Shown in pieces: positions 1-10,702 of a DNA stretch of 63,212 nt. Each line of letters begins with the position of its first letter. Position 1 is the stretch's first letter. Source of the DNA: Dicyema japonicum. Lineage: Eukaryota > Dicyemida > Rhombozoa > Dicyemidae. Under the pieces are notes generated by a model. It searched no databases. It was not told the origin of the DNA and saw only the letters and a program-made list of their open reading frames with translations. Both the position numbers and the translations under genes were made by a program. Location: the NCBI GenBank assembly GCA_011109175.1, contig RDEW01000098.1:18715-81926 (forward strand), in the 5' to 3' direction.

Positions 1-1640
1 GACTTAACATCTGAAGCTACTGCTAAAGCCGGCCGTGCCTTGTTAACGTCTATCACCTTGCTGCTCACTCGAATAGTTAATGGTGATATTCCAAAATTTG
101 CTAGAGACCTTCTTTTTTGTGGACATCTATTGGCATTCCGAAATGGATATGGAGGGGTCCGCCCAATTGCGATCGGTACATATTTTCGAAGGCTTGCTGC
201 TAAAATCGCTGCCCGGAAAGTCTTCACAATGTTGCTGAAGAGCTGTTTCCGACTCAACATGAGGTGGGAGTGACCGGCGGTTGCGAGGCAGCAGTCCACG
301 CCGCGAGGAGGTTCTTCAATAACAATAATTCACAGATCCAAAGGCTAGGCCTGAAGCTTGATATGTCAAATGCCTTTAACAGGCTGAAGAGAGACTGTAT
401 TTTGGAAACCTGTTGGAAGAGAACTCCAGAAATTGACCGACTTTTACACTTATCGTATAGGACGGACTCAGCCTTAGTTTACGGAAACGATATCGTTTAT
501 TCACGCACAAACATTCAGCAGGGAGACCCTCTAGGGCCTTTGCTTTTTGCAATGACAATTGACACAATGGCACGAAGCATAAACTGTAAACTCAACCTGT
601 GGTACATAAACGACGCTACAATAGCTTGCCCATGGGTTTACGGAAACGATATCGTTTATTCACGCACAAACATTCAGCAAGGAGACCCTCTAGGGCCTTT
701 GCTTTTTACAATGACAATTGACACAATGGCACGAAGCATAAACTGTGAACTCAATTTGTGGTACTTATACGACGCTACAATATCTGGCCCATGGGAGAAC
801 GTATATCAGGATTTTTCTTTTACCATTCCAGCTCTAAACGAATTGGGTCTAAGTGTCAACGTTATGAAATCGAAACTGATCAATATTTCTTTCTCATTTC
901 CAAACTTTTCTACTGCCTGCGAAGAATTCAAATTCCAACTTCCAGCATATCCTCCTTGGACCAGGTACACTTCCTTGGCTGCCCTCTCGGAAACGACGAG
1001 CTGGAAAATTGCCTTACCAGTAAGAATAATGAAGTTGAAGCCTTTACAAAGAGAGTTTCATTTTTGGATCCACATGTGTCTTTCTTCTTGCACAAGAAAT
1101 GTATTTCCGTGTCGAAGATGATGTACATTTTGAGATGTTCACCATTTTTTGAACACCGGAATGCACTATTGTCGGCTGATGGGACTCTGAGACGATCGGC
1201 GGAGTCAATCTGAATGTCAAATTCGATGATCTGGGCTAGTATGTGCAAACAACCTGAGAAATGGGGCATTGTTGAGATCCCTCCTTGAAGCCGCCCTGCC
1301 TGCCTATTTTTTATTTCTTGCGAGCTGCAGTCGCTTGGCCCAAGCAGTTCTACGTAAACAACCAGACATACTTTGGTTTCGGAGCTTGACAGAGTTTGCA
1401 TGTTGTGGGGTGACTTGGACTTGGAATTCCCGTCGAACTTCGCTTGGCAGAAGAGTTGGGATTCAATCGCATGTATGAGCACTCTGGAGCCGCGAAGAAA
1501 AGCGCCAACCAACACCGACTAGCAAGCATTAAGTCGGCCGCACATCGCGGAAATGGAGTCTGGCTCGAGGCTTTACCTTGCCCACATCTGGAGACCCTCC
1601 TTGACGAAAACAGGTGGCACTGCGCCATTTCCGGAATTAT
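1..1640 (+). pseudogene. R2-like non-LTR retrotransposon, copy 1 (RT core only)
   Basis: Middle of a reverse transcriptase, read in two frames that shift near 265. GGVRPIAIGTYFRRLAAKIA lies around 150-212, DMSNAFNRLKRDCILETCW around 360-415 and QQGDPLGPLLF around 515-548. These blocks match the retrotransposons at 18.2-21.2 and 28.1-30.4 kb. The catalytic Y-x-D-D box is damaged (YIND and YLYD), so the enzyme is dead. The frame ends near WLEALPCPHLETLLDEN (about 1558-1610), before the zinc-knuckle/endonuclease domain these elements carry at the C terminus. The 5' part lies off the window edge. The copy at 52.2-54.3 kb ends at the same point, so the pair arose by duplication of one truncated element. 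Confidence 0.8.
477..794 (+). repeat. In-frame tandem duplication of the RT catalytic block
   Basis: Two adjacent, nearly identical units of 159 bp (477-635 and 636-794), both in the same frame, so the 53-residue block from VYGNDIVYSRT through QQGDPLGPLLF to the Y-x-D-D region occurs twice. The second R2-like copy (near 53.28 kb) lacks this duplication and instead has a small scrambled deletion there, so the duplication came after the two copies separated. Confidence 0.85.
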
Positions 1641-1974
1641 AATATTGATTAAATTTTAATTGAAATGACAGTTATGACAGCAGATGACAGCTGTCATAGG
1701 TAACGTCTGTGGCTCGGTAACTGCTATGGCTCGCGACACATGGAACAAAGGATGGAGGCATATAGCAAGTCGATCGTGTTTAAGACTTTCGAAAGTAATA
1801 AATCAATAGTGTCATATGATTAAGGTCATCTCAATGTCACACAAGTCCATCAAGAATAGCATGAAAAATGATTTTTTACATCCCCCATGGCACAGCGCAT
1901 CACTTGAGACCGGTGGATCACATGGATAACTATATAGATGTTTAAATTATAGTTTAAGGTTAAAGTTGATATGT
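1641..1974. other. No gene; tail of the duplicated block
   Basis: No coding signal. The sequence recurs downstream of the second R2-like copy (about 54.28-54.61 kb), so it belongs to the duplicated block. Confidence 0.5.
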
Positions 1975-2890
1975 TTTTATTAGGTCAGGCCAGTTTCAAT
2001 TATTTCTGCTCAAATTCTACTTGTTTGTCTACATTGGTATTCTTGGAGTATGTAGTGCCTCATGGCTTATGGAATTTCAATTTTGATCTTCTATAAGATT
2101 AATTCTCTAAGACCAAAAATTGTCCGCTTACCGATTTTCTGCTCAAATACTCCGTGGTAGAATATACATACTGAGAGTACTATTAAGACACTTTTAGAGA
2201 AGTGTCAACCACTCAACAAACTATTAAATCTTTATTAGCCAAACAAGATTATTCAGTTTAGGAGCAGACTAGACGTTTGACAGTCTTTCCACATTCATTA
2301 CTATATATTTCTTCTAATTGACAGGATGGATCATTTTGGGGTAATGTCGAATCTTCACATTCTTCATTTATTATTGCGGCTATTTTCTGAAATATAAACT
2401 AACCAATAGGCAGGAACACAATCAGTAAGAGAAATATCAACTTCATCAGCTAAATAGCGCAGTTAAGTAGTAAATACTTCGTAAATCGTTATTAAACCAA
2501 TCTAATATGAATTTCTATTGATTGAATTTTCTTCCTGGAAAACATTTATTCTTCAATCTGTCATGGAAAATACCGAAGGGATGAGAAAGAGCACGTGGTT
2601 GATCTAATGTAAACGACTCTTGTAGTGCGAGCTTACATGAAATGCGTGGATCCCATGGAGGAACTGAGCGAAGATGAAGTGGTTACTGAGACAACAAAGC
2701 TCACCTGTGGTTAATTGATCAAGAGGTTGACGTACCGATGGATGAGCCCTGTCTTCTTTTTTCGTGTGAGTATTACTATGTGAACCCCTCGGAGATATTG
2801 GAAACCCGAAATTTTGAACGATGGAATCGACGAATGCTCGTAGGATTTTTGTTAGATCCCGTCCAGACCAAAGTTGGATGAAAAAAAAGC
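1975..2890. repeat. Dispersed ~0.9-kb repeat, copy 1 (carries a secreted-peptide gene)
   Basis: Begins with the segment TTATTAGGTCAGGCCAGTTT and matches about 54615-55478 and 57042-57905. Copies 2 and 3 are closer to each other than to this one. The best conserved part is the small minus-strand gene inside. No terminal repeats or transposase are visible, so it looks like a duplicated gene segment rather than an autonomous transposon. Confidence 0.75.
2258..2446 (-). CDS. Small secreted four-cysteine peptide, copy 1
   Basis: Two exons joined over a 24-nt intron (2380-2403, GT...AG) that carries an in-frame stop, so it must be removed. The spliced product is 54 aa. Residues 1-16 form a signal peptide (MKLIFLLLIVFLPIA, then A). 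The mature part of about 38 aa is acidic then basic, with four cysteines at 22, 34, 44 and 53 (contexts NEECED, DPSCQL, SNECGK, RLVCS). The stop follows the last cysteine by one residue. I do not recognise a family; the size and cysteine spacing suit a disulphide-bonded extracellular peptide. Two paralogues lie at 54.8 and 57.2 kb. The conserved signal peptide, intron and cysteines argue for a real gene. Its function is unknown. Confidence 0.6.
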
Positions 2891-3252
2891 TTTACTTTTA
2901 CGCAGAGCCATAGCTCCTGCTCAGGCAGGATACACTTTTTAAGTAGAGAACACTTATCACAACTAATCGTAGAGGAAGAACTAAGGAATGCTCTCGGACG
3001 ATACAGCAGAAAGTTCTAGCTAGGGGCCATATGCCTCTTGCCTGACATTCATTGAACAAACACAATAAGGATTGTATATTAACGTGTTTTGCCTAATAAG
3101 AACTCCAAAAGTACTATGTTTTACCAGAATAAAGCAGGTCTAAGAGAAAGCAGCAGAAAATCGATGATTATAAAAATTAACTAAAATGAATTAATGGAGT
3201 CCGTTCTACCTCCTCTTTGAACCAGACCGACCACGCTTGCAGGGTCTTAGTA
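2891..3252. other. No gene seen
   Basis: Intergenic sequence between the peptide-carrying repeat and the left end of the Tigger-like transposon. I see no coding or RNA signal. Confidence 0.4.
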
Positions 3253-3384
3253 CAGTATAACTTCCATTTGGGCATCCATCTGAAAAAATTACCCAAAAAA
3301 CAAAGGTTTCCCCAAAAATGGAGGTCAGACGTTTTCTTCACTTTTTATAAAAACTTTAATAGTTTTATCATTTGTTTATGTTGT

Positions 3385-4890
3385 CCAATTTAGTCGTGTC
3401 CGACCCTTGGAGATCTCATTAACGAGTTTCCTCTAATCTCCTCGATCCGTTGCAATTTGGAGTAGCCTTGATATAGGCATTTCCGTGACGTCTTCCACCG
3501 TGGATAACCATCGAGTCCTTGGTAGGCCAGGTCTTTTTCTCCCAGTAATATTGCTCAGCATAATGGTTCTTTCCAGTGAATCAGAGCGGACAACATGCCC
3601 AAAGAACTCCAATCTGTGTTTACGAATCTTCCCTCTAGCGAAATGTCAGTCTCTACCCGTTTGAGTACATTGATAGTTGTTACTTTGGAGGTCCAAGGGA
3701 TTCTTAGTAACCTCCTATAGCACCACAGCTCAAAAGCATTAATTCTTCGCTTATCCGCCTTTTTCAATGTTCATAATTCTGCGCCGTACAAAAAAACCGG
3801 GAGCACAATTGCTTTAACTAATCTGCATTTGGTCCTTAAGGAGATATCTTTATTTTTCCAAATTCTATTCATTCTCTGGAAGGTGTCTCGTCCCATGGCA
3901 ATTCGCCTCTTGATTTCTAGGCCTCCGTCACCATTCCGATTAATTAGACATCCCAGAAAAAACAACATTATCACAACTCTCTATTTTCTCATTCCCAATT
4001 TTTAGTTCTATTATTCCATTATTAGCAGTAGTCATAATTTTGGTCTTCTTGATGTTTAGCAATAAACCAAAGACGGCGCTCTTCTCTGAATCTTAGAATC
4101 AACTCCCTGAGGCCATTTTCTGTTTCAGCCAGTAAGGTTGTATCGTCAGCATAGCGCAAATTATTGATGTTCCTGCCTCCAATTTTAATCCCGTTATTTG
4201 ATACAATATCCAATTTAGTCATAATCATTTCGGCATAAATATTGAATAGGATGGGAGCTAATAAGAATCCTTGTCTTACTCCTTTACAAATTTTGAACCA
4301 ATCGGTATTGGCCGATGAAGCACAAGTATACACTCTTTTGGGATTCATGGGCTTTCTCCATAATCCACCGGACATTTGCTATATGGTCACGTGTGCCTCG
4401 TCTCTTCCTGAATCCTGCTTAGACATCCGGTAGAATTATTTCGGCATTTTGGTATTAGACGATGTTGTATTATTTTAGAAGTATTTTGCTGACGTGTGGA
4501 ATTAAAGCTATTGTACGATAGTTTGAACAGTCCTTGCTATCCCCTTTTTTCGGTATTGGAATAAATATAGATCTTTTCCACTCACGTGGCCAAATACCAG
4601 TTTCCCAAATTTTTTGACATAGACTGGTGATAGCTGTCACCGGTATAGCCTTTAACAATTCGCTTGAGTTGTTGTCAATCCCGGTGCCTTGTTCCCCGTT
4701 AATTGCCGTGTAGCCCACACGCATTCCTCTCAAGGATTTTATGCCCCTCACTCGACGTTGCTTCATCAACTCATATTGGTGGGCACACAGTTTCTGAATA
4801 TAGCCGCTCCGTATATTTATCATATTTTCTATTAATTTTATTAATAAGTAATGTATGAACATTTAAGCATGTTACCCATTAATTTTATTG
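3385..4890 (-). pseudogene. LINE reverse transcriptase nested in Tigger 1
   Basis: Segments in order along the minus strand: WETGIWPREWKRSIFIPIPK (4862-4470 block), WFKICKGVRQG and NNLRYADDTTLLAE (4375-4022), GCLINRNGDGGLEIKRRIAM (3974-3771), and KADKRRINAFELWCYRRLLR with IPWTSK (3767-3555). This is the RT and C-terminal part of the widespread LINE type often annotated as endonuclease-reverse transcriptase or craniofacial development protein 2-like. YADD is intact, but there are frameshifts and part of the palm is missing between 4375 and 4470. The 3' tail (3395-3550) matches 46.48-46.76 kb. No endonuclease domain is present, so it is probably 5'-truncated. Confidence 0.8.
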
Positions 4891-5086
4891 ATAACTAATG
4901 TATTTTTTTAAACAGAAATTTTTTTATTCTATTACACAAAAATAATCTGTTATTTAGTTTCCTGTTGCAGATTTCTTCATATGTTAGCCAATATTTTTCT
5001 GAAATTGTGATAATCTTTTAGCGCACCGAGAAACAAACGGTGAATAATTTCCTCAAGTAACAAAACAATTTTTCTTTTTTGCTTAA

Positions 5087-5757
5087 TCATCTGTAGTGAT
5101 TAGCCAAGTAAGAAATATTTCTGATGTCATCCAAGAATTTTTGGATTATGAATAGAAAACTAAGAATCGTGACTTTTTGCTTGCTTCTTTTAATGCTGAA
5201 ACAGTCTTCACTTATAAATGATTTTGACGGTATCCTTTTAATAAATAATCGAGTCTCGTAGCAATTAAAAATATTTTGAAGTCCATATTCTTTTACGTAT
5301 TCATCATACTTGGCAAAAGCACACCAACGAAAAAACATCGGAAGAGTTTTTTCTCCACTAATTGTCTTAAATGACAACTCATGTCTATTGTTAAATTTTT
5401 CATACCAGCCATTGGACCCTTTGAACGACGAATAATCCTTGCTACTTTAGAGGCAATATTTTTTAAAGAAAGCCGGACACAGAAATAAATTCCTCCCTTG
5501 TCTTGGTAAAAGCCTCAAAAACGATTTTATCCATTTTTTAGATAAAGTATTAGGAGAGCATTTTGAACAGTTCCAGTATTAAAAAAATTAGATAATTTTT
5601 TATACGTGACACAGTGCCTAAAAACTGAAATTACTAAACAACCTTTTCTAATTTTATATTTATTTACAATATCTCGTTCAGTAAGATGTTCATTTTCACT
5701 TATTTCCTTAGCAAATTTAACCCTTAACTCAATACTAAGCTTACGAGCCATAACCAC
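5087..5757 (-). pseudogene. Tigger-like transposase (N-terminal and early catalytic part)
   Basis: In order: an N-terminal helix-turn-helix region with LTERDIVNKYKIR (5757-5620), a frame-shifted CENP-B-type segment reading GSNGWYEKFNNRHELSFKTI (about 5430-5365), then YGLQNIFNCYETRLFIKRIP with SKSFISED (from about 5270 down to 5200). The N-C-Y-E-T motif corresponds to the N-[CA]-D-E-T of Tigger enzymes, so the first catalytic Asp appears changed to Tyr. The rest of the DDE domain is absent, probably displaced by the LINE insertion. Inactive. Confidence 0.75.
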
Positions 5758-6315
5758 AAGAATGCAAAAATTACACGAGGCTTCAAAATAAAATTTTAAA
5801 TAATTAATTTTAATATTAATTGCAAATATGTATAAAATTTAAAATTCCAGTGCCTTACTTAGAGTTCCTATAATTTAAAAATTTGGAAAATATTGCATAA
5901 AAATTATCTTATTTTTTAAACTACCTAAAAAACAGAGGTTTCTCCAAATCAGAGGTTTGCCCCAAATGTAAGTCATACTGTAGTAAGTTTCGATCGGCTG
6001 AGTTATATTTTCTCAATTCTTTCGCTCAAGCTCTTAAGAGAACAACTCCCCAATACCATGTCTTGTCAATAACTCAATATCGATATCATTTATTGTGATT
6101 GTCCGATGCGACTAATGCGAATTTATGTTCTACCAGCTTGCTCTCTAGTTTTGAATATATGCTGCTATAGAATCACTTTGAGTGTGTTGTGCTTACGTAA
6201 CTTGCATATACCATTACAGGTTAGCACTAGGAGTACTATATTTACTTTACTTCGACTCGTTTTAATACCTATTGTTACTTGATCTCTATAACCAGTCCAA
6301 GAAAATCTATAAAAC

Positions 6316-6388
6316 CAGCAAATAGCATATTGGTTAGTCTAGTCGCTCTAGTCGGGATTAGCTGTAAGTTCGATTCCTACACAGCTAC
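6316..6388 (+). tRNA. tRNA-like sequence (degenerate; possible SINE head)
   Basis: TAGCATATTGG (6323-6333) fits the internal A-box consensus, and AGTTCGATTCC (6367-6377) fits the B box. They start 44 nt apart, as in a tRNA. The T arm forms GTAAG/CCTAC with one mismatch around a TTCGATT loop. The acceptor ends do not pair, so a functional tRNA is unlikely; a tRNA-derived promoter or pseudogene is more plausible. Confidence 0.3.
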
Positions 6389-6399
6389 CTAATTGTCGG

Positions 6400-7230
6400 A
6401 GGATTCTATTCTAATCTTTGATTTCGCCAAATCCTAAAGGTATTAAGTGATCAACTTTTTCAGGAGACGTCCAGTTCCTCGTCGACATCGAATATGGATG
6501 GACTTGTTATTTGGAAAGAACTCGTCTTACTTCGACCGTGGGAACTGGAATACTTTAAATGGAAGTTCATATCTTTCAGGTATATCCGGGTTATTAGATA
6601 AAACTAAATAACCATTAGTCTGTTTTTTAAGATAAATGTTTAATTATCGCCTAATAAATAGCACCAACCATAATTTTTATCCTGGAATCCTAAGCAAATC
6701 AACTTTCTTTGTAAAAACTTCTCTTAAACTGAAATTCTTTTATTTGATGTTCCATTTGTTCTTTATTCCAGAAACGTTAAGGGAGACATACGAAGGCGAT
6801 GTATACTCATTAAAGAACAATGTCATCGACTTTCAAGATCCATCAGGTTCAATTCTCTAGCACGGTTCGTGTCGCCTCTTCATGACTTTGATGTCTCACA
6901 TGGGTGGGGTCTGGTTTAAAAGCAGACAAATTGATTAGACGGACTTAATTCTTACAATCTTTTGTAGTCTACACGAAATAGAGATCCATTATCTCAGATT
7001 GTATATTTAGGTTAATCACATGAATTTATTCCAGTTTTGTGTAGTTTCACTAAAGGATGAGTCATACAAAATGACTAAATTAACGATAAAGCGATCAAAA
7101 TGTTAAATATCACACCAATTAACGAATTACCTACCATATGCTAAGCGAATCAGTGGAGAAACCATCAGAGTCCGCTTTATATGGAATTTTAGGGGGCGAA
7201 AAATTCGGTGGAGAGCTCGATTTTCATAAT
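6400..7230. other. No confident gene; possible LINE C-terminal scrap
   Basis: The text at about 6490-6540 reads WMDLLFGKNSSYFDRG, similar to WMDMMLEKDASQSDRG at about 10330-10385. It resembles the C-terminal tail of LINE proteins (WMD...DR). A frame at 6770-6860 (ETLRETYEGDVYSLK) follows an acceptor-like TTCCAG but has no recognisable partner exon. Confidence 0.3.
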
Positions 7231-7674
7231 CTAAAATGATGTGAAATGCCCAATACAGTTAACTAAGTCTACTGACATATTCTTTGGCAATTTTTTTAAT
7301 TTGAAATTCAATGATTTTTTCCGATGTTCCAATGCGGGTGACCACGGTAGCTTTTTCATAGAAGAACTCAATTCTGATAAGGTTTGGTAATCTGAATCGT
7401 ATTCGTTACTCGAATTATTTTTTGTTGATGCAAATCTTCCAAATTTTTGAGTGTCTTGAGAAATAGTCTGCTGTAGTGTTTCAGGCTCCATAGATGCTTC
7501 GATTATAGAAATTTGGGAGTGTGGTCTCAAAACATTTGCTTCGCCCGATAGGCACTCATTTGTTTCAAAAGGAGATCTTGATCTGGTCGAAACTGGTTCA
7601 AGTGCAGACATTTCGTTAAATTTCTTTATTAATTTTGAAACTCTTGAGTCTTCAATGTTAAGAATTTCACTCAT
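7231..7674 (-). CDS. Gene A of the VxxL[IV] cluster; unknown function
   Basis: An uninterrupted 147-residue frame from ATG. Near the N terminus is EDSRVSKLIKKFNEMS (residues about 8-23), a predicted amphipathic helix matching the starts of genes B, C and D. The rest is Ser/Glu-rich and probably disordered. KLPWSPALEHRKKSL lies near residues 109-123 and corresponds to KLPWSPILQQRKKL in gene B. A GT...AG stretch near the end (33 nt, ending at the stop TAG) could be an intron that moves the stop slightly. No signal peptide or membrane segment, so probably cytoplasmic. I recognise no known family. Confidence 0.55.
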   Translation of the reverse strand: MSEILNIEDSRVSKLIKKFNEMSALEPVSTRSRSPFETNECLSGEANVLRPHSQISIIEASMEPETLQQTISQDTQKFGRFASTKNNSSNEYDSDYQTLSELSSSMKKLPWSPALEHRKKSLNFKLKKLPKNMSVDLVNCIGHFTSF

Positions 7675-9414
7675 TTCTAAATGTCTAATATAGGGTTAGG
7701 GTCATATACCTTCTTTCTCCAGCTTCAATTTTCAAAATTATGCCGTATTTGACTTAATATCGAATTATTCTTAATATTTCGGAGAAATTTGACAGAAAAT
7801 TTCCTGGTTTTATTAGAGTATTTAAACACTGATTCAAGAATTTTATAAAATTTTTAATATGAGTCCCTTCTATAAACAAATAATAAGAGGACAGATTGGT
7901 GAACGATCTCTGAGTCTCTTTTGTGGACAAGTATTGACTTTGCAGCTGAAATTAATCATTGGATTCATATTTTGGTGAAAAATGGGGATGACAAAAAACC
8001 AGTTCTATTCCTCGTAAGTAGAAGATGATGTAAAGAAAGATACTGGAGTAGAAATGGATAAGTATTTAATAAAAAGTTCACCGGCCTTCACTTGTTAAGC
8101 CTAGTGAACCGTTTATAAATCGAGCCTTTATATTTCTCAGCTTGGGGAATCTTATCTCCCAATAAATTTATAAGGGAGTGGCGATCTCACTTCAAATTGT
8201 CATCCAAACAGTAAGGATGATGTATACGGAAGATATCCCGTACAAATTAATGTTAAAGTCACAGGAAGACATGGATAACAACGACCAGTAGCATATCCAC
8301 AAATGTTATCATTGGAGATATGGTTGATATTGGAACGAGTTCTTGGAATTATGTAGTACGTTCAGGATATTTTGGTACTGTAATCGGATACAATAAAGTT
8401 TATGAAACATTATTTTGCTTAAAAAACAAAGATTAACATTATTATTTAATCGCATTAAAATGACTTCACAATTTGTGTGATTTGGATCTTTTGACAGAAC
8501 GTAGAGTCTGATGACATCGGATCGTACAGTAGTGGTCTTCAATCAAAAAGATGGACTTTTAGGCAAAAGTCAGTTCCCGTCAAACAGATCTCATTCGTGA
8601 GGCACGAGCCCTTCTGGCATGCAACAGTTGTTGAACAGGATCTTCTTAACTTCTTCATAAGAAAATCTACTGGTAAAAACTCTACTTATGAATGAAGTGA
8701 TGTCCGCTATGATATAACGTGTGATGAAGATGAAAGAGGATTGACTGAATTTTCCACCTCTTTCATATCGGAAGGCTCATTCGTCTTCGAAACTTAAGGG
8801 GAGGTTGGATGAATTAGTAGAGGAATCATCAATGAAATCGAATTGCGATTTTAATGCGTTTCATGGAGAGGACACAGGGCCATCAGGTGATCTTGAAATC
8901 CTTAAACAACCTCCTTACTATTGCTCGCTGTCCGACCCAAGATCCAACACACTTCTTCTATGCTCGTGTTACTTACAAAAATAATGGATGTGCCAATTTG
9001 GACTCCCATTTATCTTCAGTCTCCTTAATTTTCATTAAGTTCATTAACCTGGATACTCCGAGAAATGACTAAATACTTAACGACTACTTAAAGAGACTTA
9101 CTAACATCACACAAGCTCATCCATAACCAGGTATGGAAACCTCTTCGGAGGAGTGAGGGGAACAAATGATCTTTTTTCTTGACACCCTGTAATTGAGACA
9201 GGTAGATAGTATAAAGACGTCATTCTAATAGAACGATAGAAGGAACAGAGGAAACGGGGAGAAACCTTTATCCAAGTAGCAAGTGTGGAAATCAAGCCCA
9301 ATGATATGTCTTTCTAATCACTAAACTACTTTTTTTAAATTTAAAATTAAAAAAAATTTTTTCGTTGATTAAATTCAATGTTTTTATTCACAAAAAAATA
9401 ACAAGATGAGTGTT
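7675..9414. other. No gene recognised
   Basis: A long stretch between genes A and B. Frames at 8309-8542 (minus), 8854-9072 (plus) and 9107-9301 (minus) have no paralogue here and no recognisable motif. I treat the region as intergenic. Confidence 0.4.
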
Positions 9415-10035
9415 TCACATAATCGGAGTCAAGTCATTAGCATTCTTTACGGATAATCTTGATAATTTTTTGTGAGTCGGTAAAGCTCGCAACAACGGAA
9501 GAATATCCACAGACTTCGATTGTAAGTATGATAATTTTTTTCGCTGCTGTAAAATTGGAGACCACGGTAATTTATCCATTATTGAAATACACTCATATAA
9601 ATCAAACACGTCTGATAAGTCCATGCGAGAAGATAGAATCGAGGACCACAGACAATTACTCATGGAACTTTTTTTGGGGAAAGTAAATATTTGCCACAAT
9701 CTGTTGCCATAAGAGACTGACTCGGATTTTAAAGATTTTGTTCTCTTGTCGAGTATTGGGGAATATTGTGTTGGCCCCTTCAATATTTTTTCTAATTTCT
9801 GCGATGATTTTTTCGATTGCTGTGTCATTTCAAAAGTTGAAGTTGATTTTGGTTTCTTAAATTTTTCTGAAAGTTGGAATTTCAATCTCAGAAGTTGATT
9901 GTGTTGGATTTCACTTTTTCCTAGCGTTTCGGTTGGTTTGAATGGCACTGACAATTCTTTGGATAATTTGTTAAATAATTTTATTAATTTTAAAACTTTT
10001 GTTTCATACGTGTCACTTCGAATATCTCCCTCCAT
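9415..10035 (-). CDS. Gene B of the VxxL[IV] cluster; repeated WSPxL motif
   Basis: A 206-residue frame from ATG. Residues about 11-26 read ETKVLKLIKLFNKLS, the same N-terminal helix motif as genes A, C and D. A short motif recurs three times: QYSPILDKRTKSL (residues about 91-103), LWSSILSSRMDLS and LPWSPILQQRKKL; gene A has one more. The consensus is W/Y-S-P/S-x-L-x-x-R-x-K/D-x-L. The protein is rich in Lys, Ser and Leu with no signal peptide or membrane segment. It lies about 1.7 kb from gene A on the same strand. I recognise no known family. The shared head and repeated motif suggest a modular binding or scaffold protein, which is inference. Confidence 0.6.
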   Translation of the reverse strand: MEGDIRSDTYETKVLKLIKLFNKLSKELSVPFKPTETLGKSEIQHNQLLRLKFQLSEKFKKPKSTSTFEMTQQSKKSSQKLEKILKGPTQYSPILDKRTKSLKSESVSYGNRLWQIFTFPKKSSMSNCLWSSILSSRMDLSDVFDLYECISIMDKLPWSPILQQRKKLSYLQSKSVDILPLLRALPTHKKLSRLSVKNANDLTPIM

Positions 10036-10539
10036 TTATGTATTATTCTGTATTTTCCAAATTTTCCGCAAATTCGACATAAATAGGGAACATTCATGCG
10101 TGCATTTATTTGCATTTTTCATGGAAAATCGATTGTTTCCTGAAGTAACAATTTTCGTATCATTGAGTGGAGAACTAAAGTTCGCTCAGGATTACCAGTG
10201 GATGTTGTGATGGAAGTATTTTTAAGTCGTTAAACTTACAATTGTTCCCCAAGGAGACGCACAGTGCTTGGCGGAGTAGGATAAAGATCTCGACTTTTCC
10301 TACTCCAGTAGAGGGCTCCCTAAGATGGCGGGTATGGATGGATATGATGCTAGAAAAAGATGCGTCTCAGTCTGACCGTGGAAAATAGGAAGACAAAACG
10401 ATAAGAGTTATCGTTTAATTATGCAATCCCAGTGTCCGTGCAGCGATTCCACCGACTATTTGCCTTGGAACCGTAGATTAATCATTAGGGAGGAAATAAT
10501 AAGACATTTTTTAAGATATTAAAAAAATTTTTTTAATAA
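10036..10539. other. No confident gene
   Basis: Upstream flank of gene B. About 10300-10400 (plus) reads like the LINE C-terminal tail WMDMMLEKDASQSDRG noted at 6.5 kb; nothing else is supported. Confidence 0.3.
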
Positions 10540-10702
10540 AATTAAACGGCTGAGTTCTTTGAGAACTCGGAGGATTGCTTTCCAGAAAGAAAAGGGATCA
10601 ACGAGAAGGGTTATGGCTAAGACAAAAGATTGGAATAGCCATACTCCGAGGGAATTCGTTCGCAATCCACGCAGCAGGCTTCCTCAACTGACATTTGTTT
10701 AA
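10540..10702 (+). pseudogene. Solo 3' end of an R2-like retrotransposon (family 1)
   Basis: Matches the last coding segment of the element ending at 30425, from ACTCGGAGGATTGCTT to CGCAGCAGGCTTCCTCAACT. In the intact version this encodes the protein C terminus (RELRGMLAKNKRDQ ... NPRSRLPQLTF). A short 5'-truncated insertion; relatives lie at 22.1, 24.9, 30.3 and 50.1 kb. Confidence 0.75.

Larger units (their letters stand above)
3253..5980 (-). mobile_element. Tigger/pogo-like DNA transposon 1, with a nested LINE
   Basis: The left end CAGTATAACTTCCATTTGGG (3253-3272) and right end CCCAAATGTAAGTCATACTG (5961-5980) are imperfect inverted repeats, each flanked by TA (3251-3252 and 5981-5982), the target duplication of the Tc1/mariner/pogo superfamily. 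Further similarity follows inside (cccaaaaaacaaaggttt against aaaaaacagaggtttctcc). It holds a decayed Tigger transposase (5087-5757) and, nearer the left end, a minus-strand LINE. Confidence 0.75.

Noticed and set aside
928-1515. 195-residue minus-strand frame
   Set aside because: Antisense to the R2-like RT, with no motif of its own; the plus strand explains the sequence.
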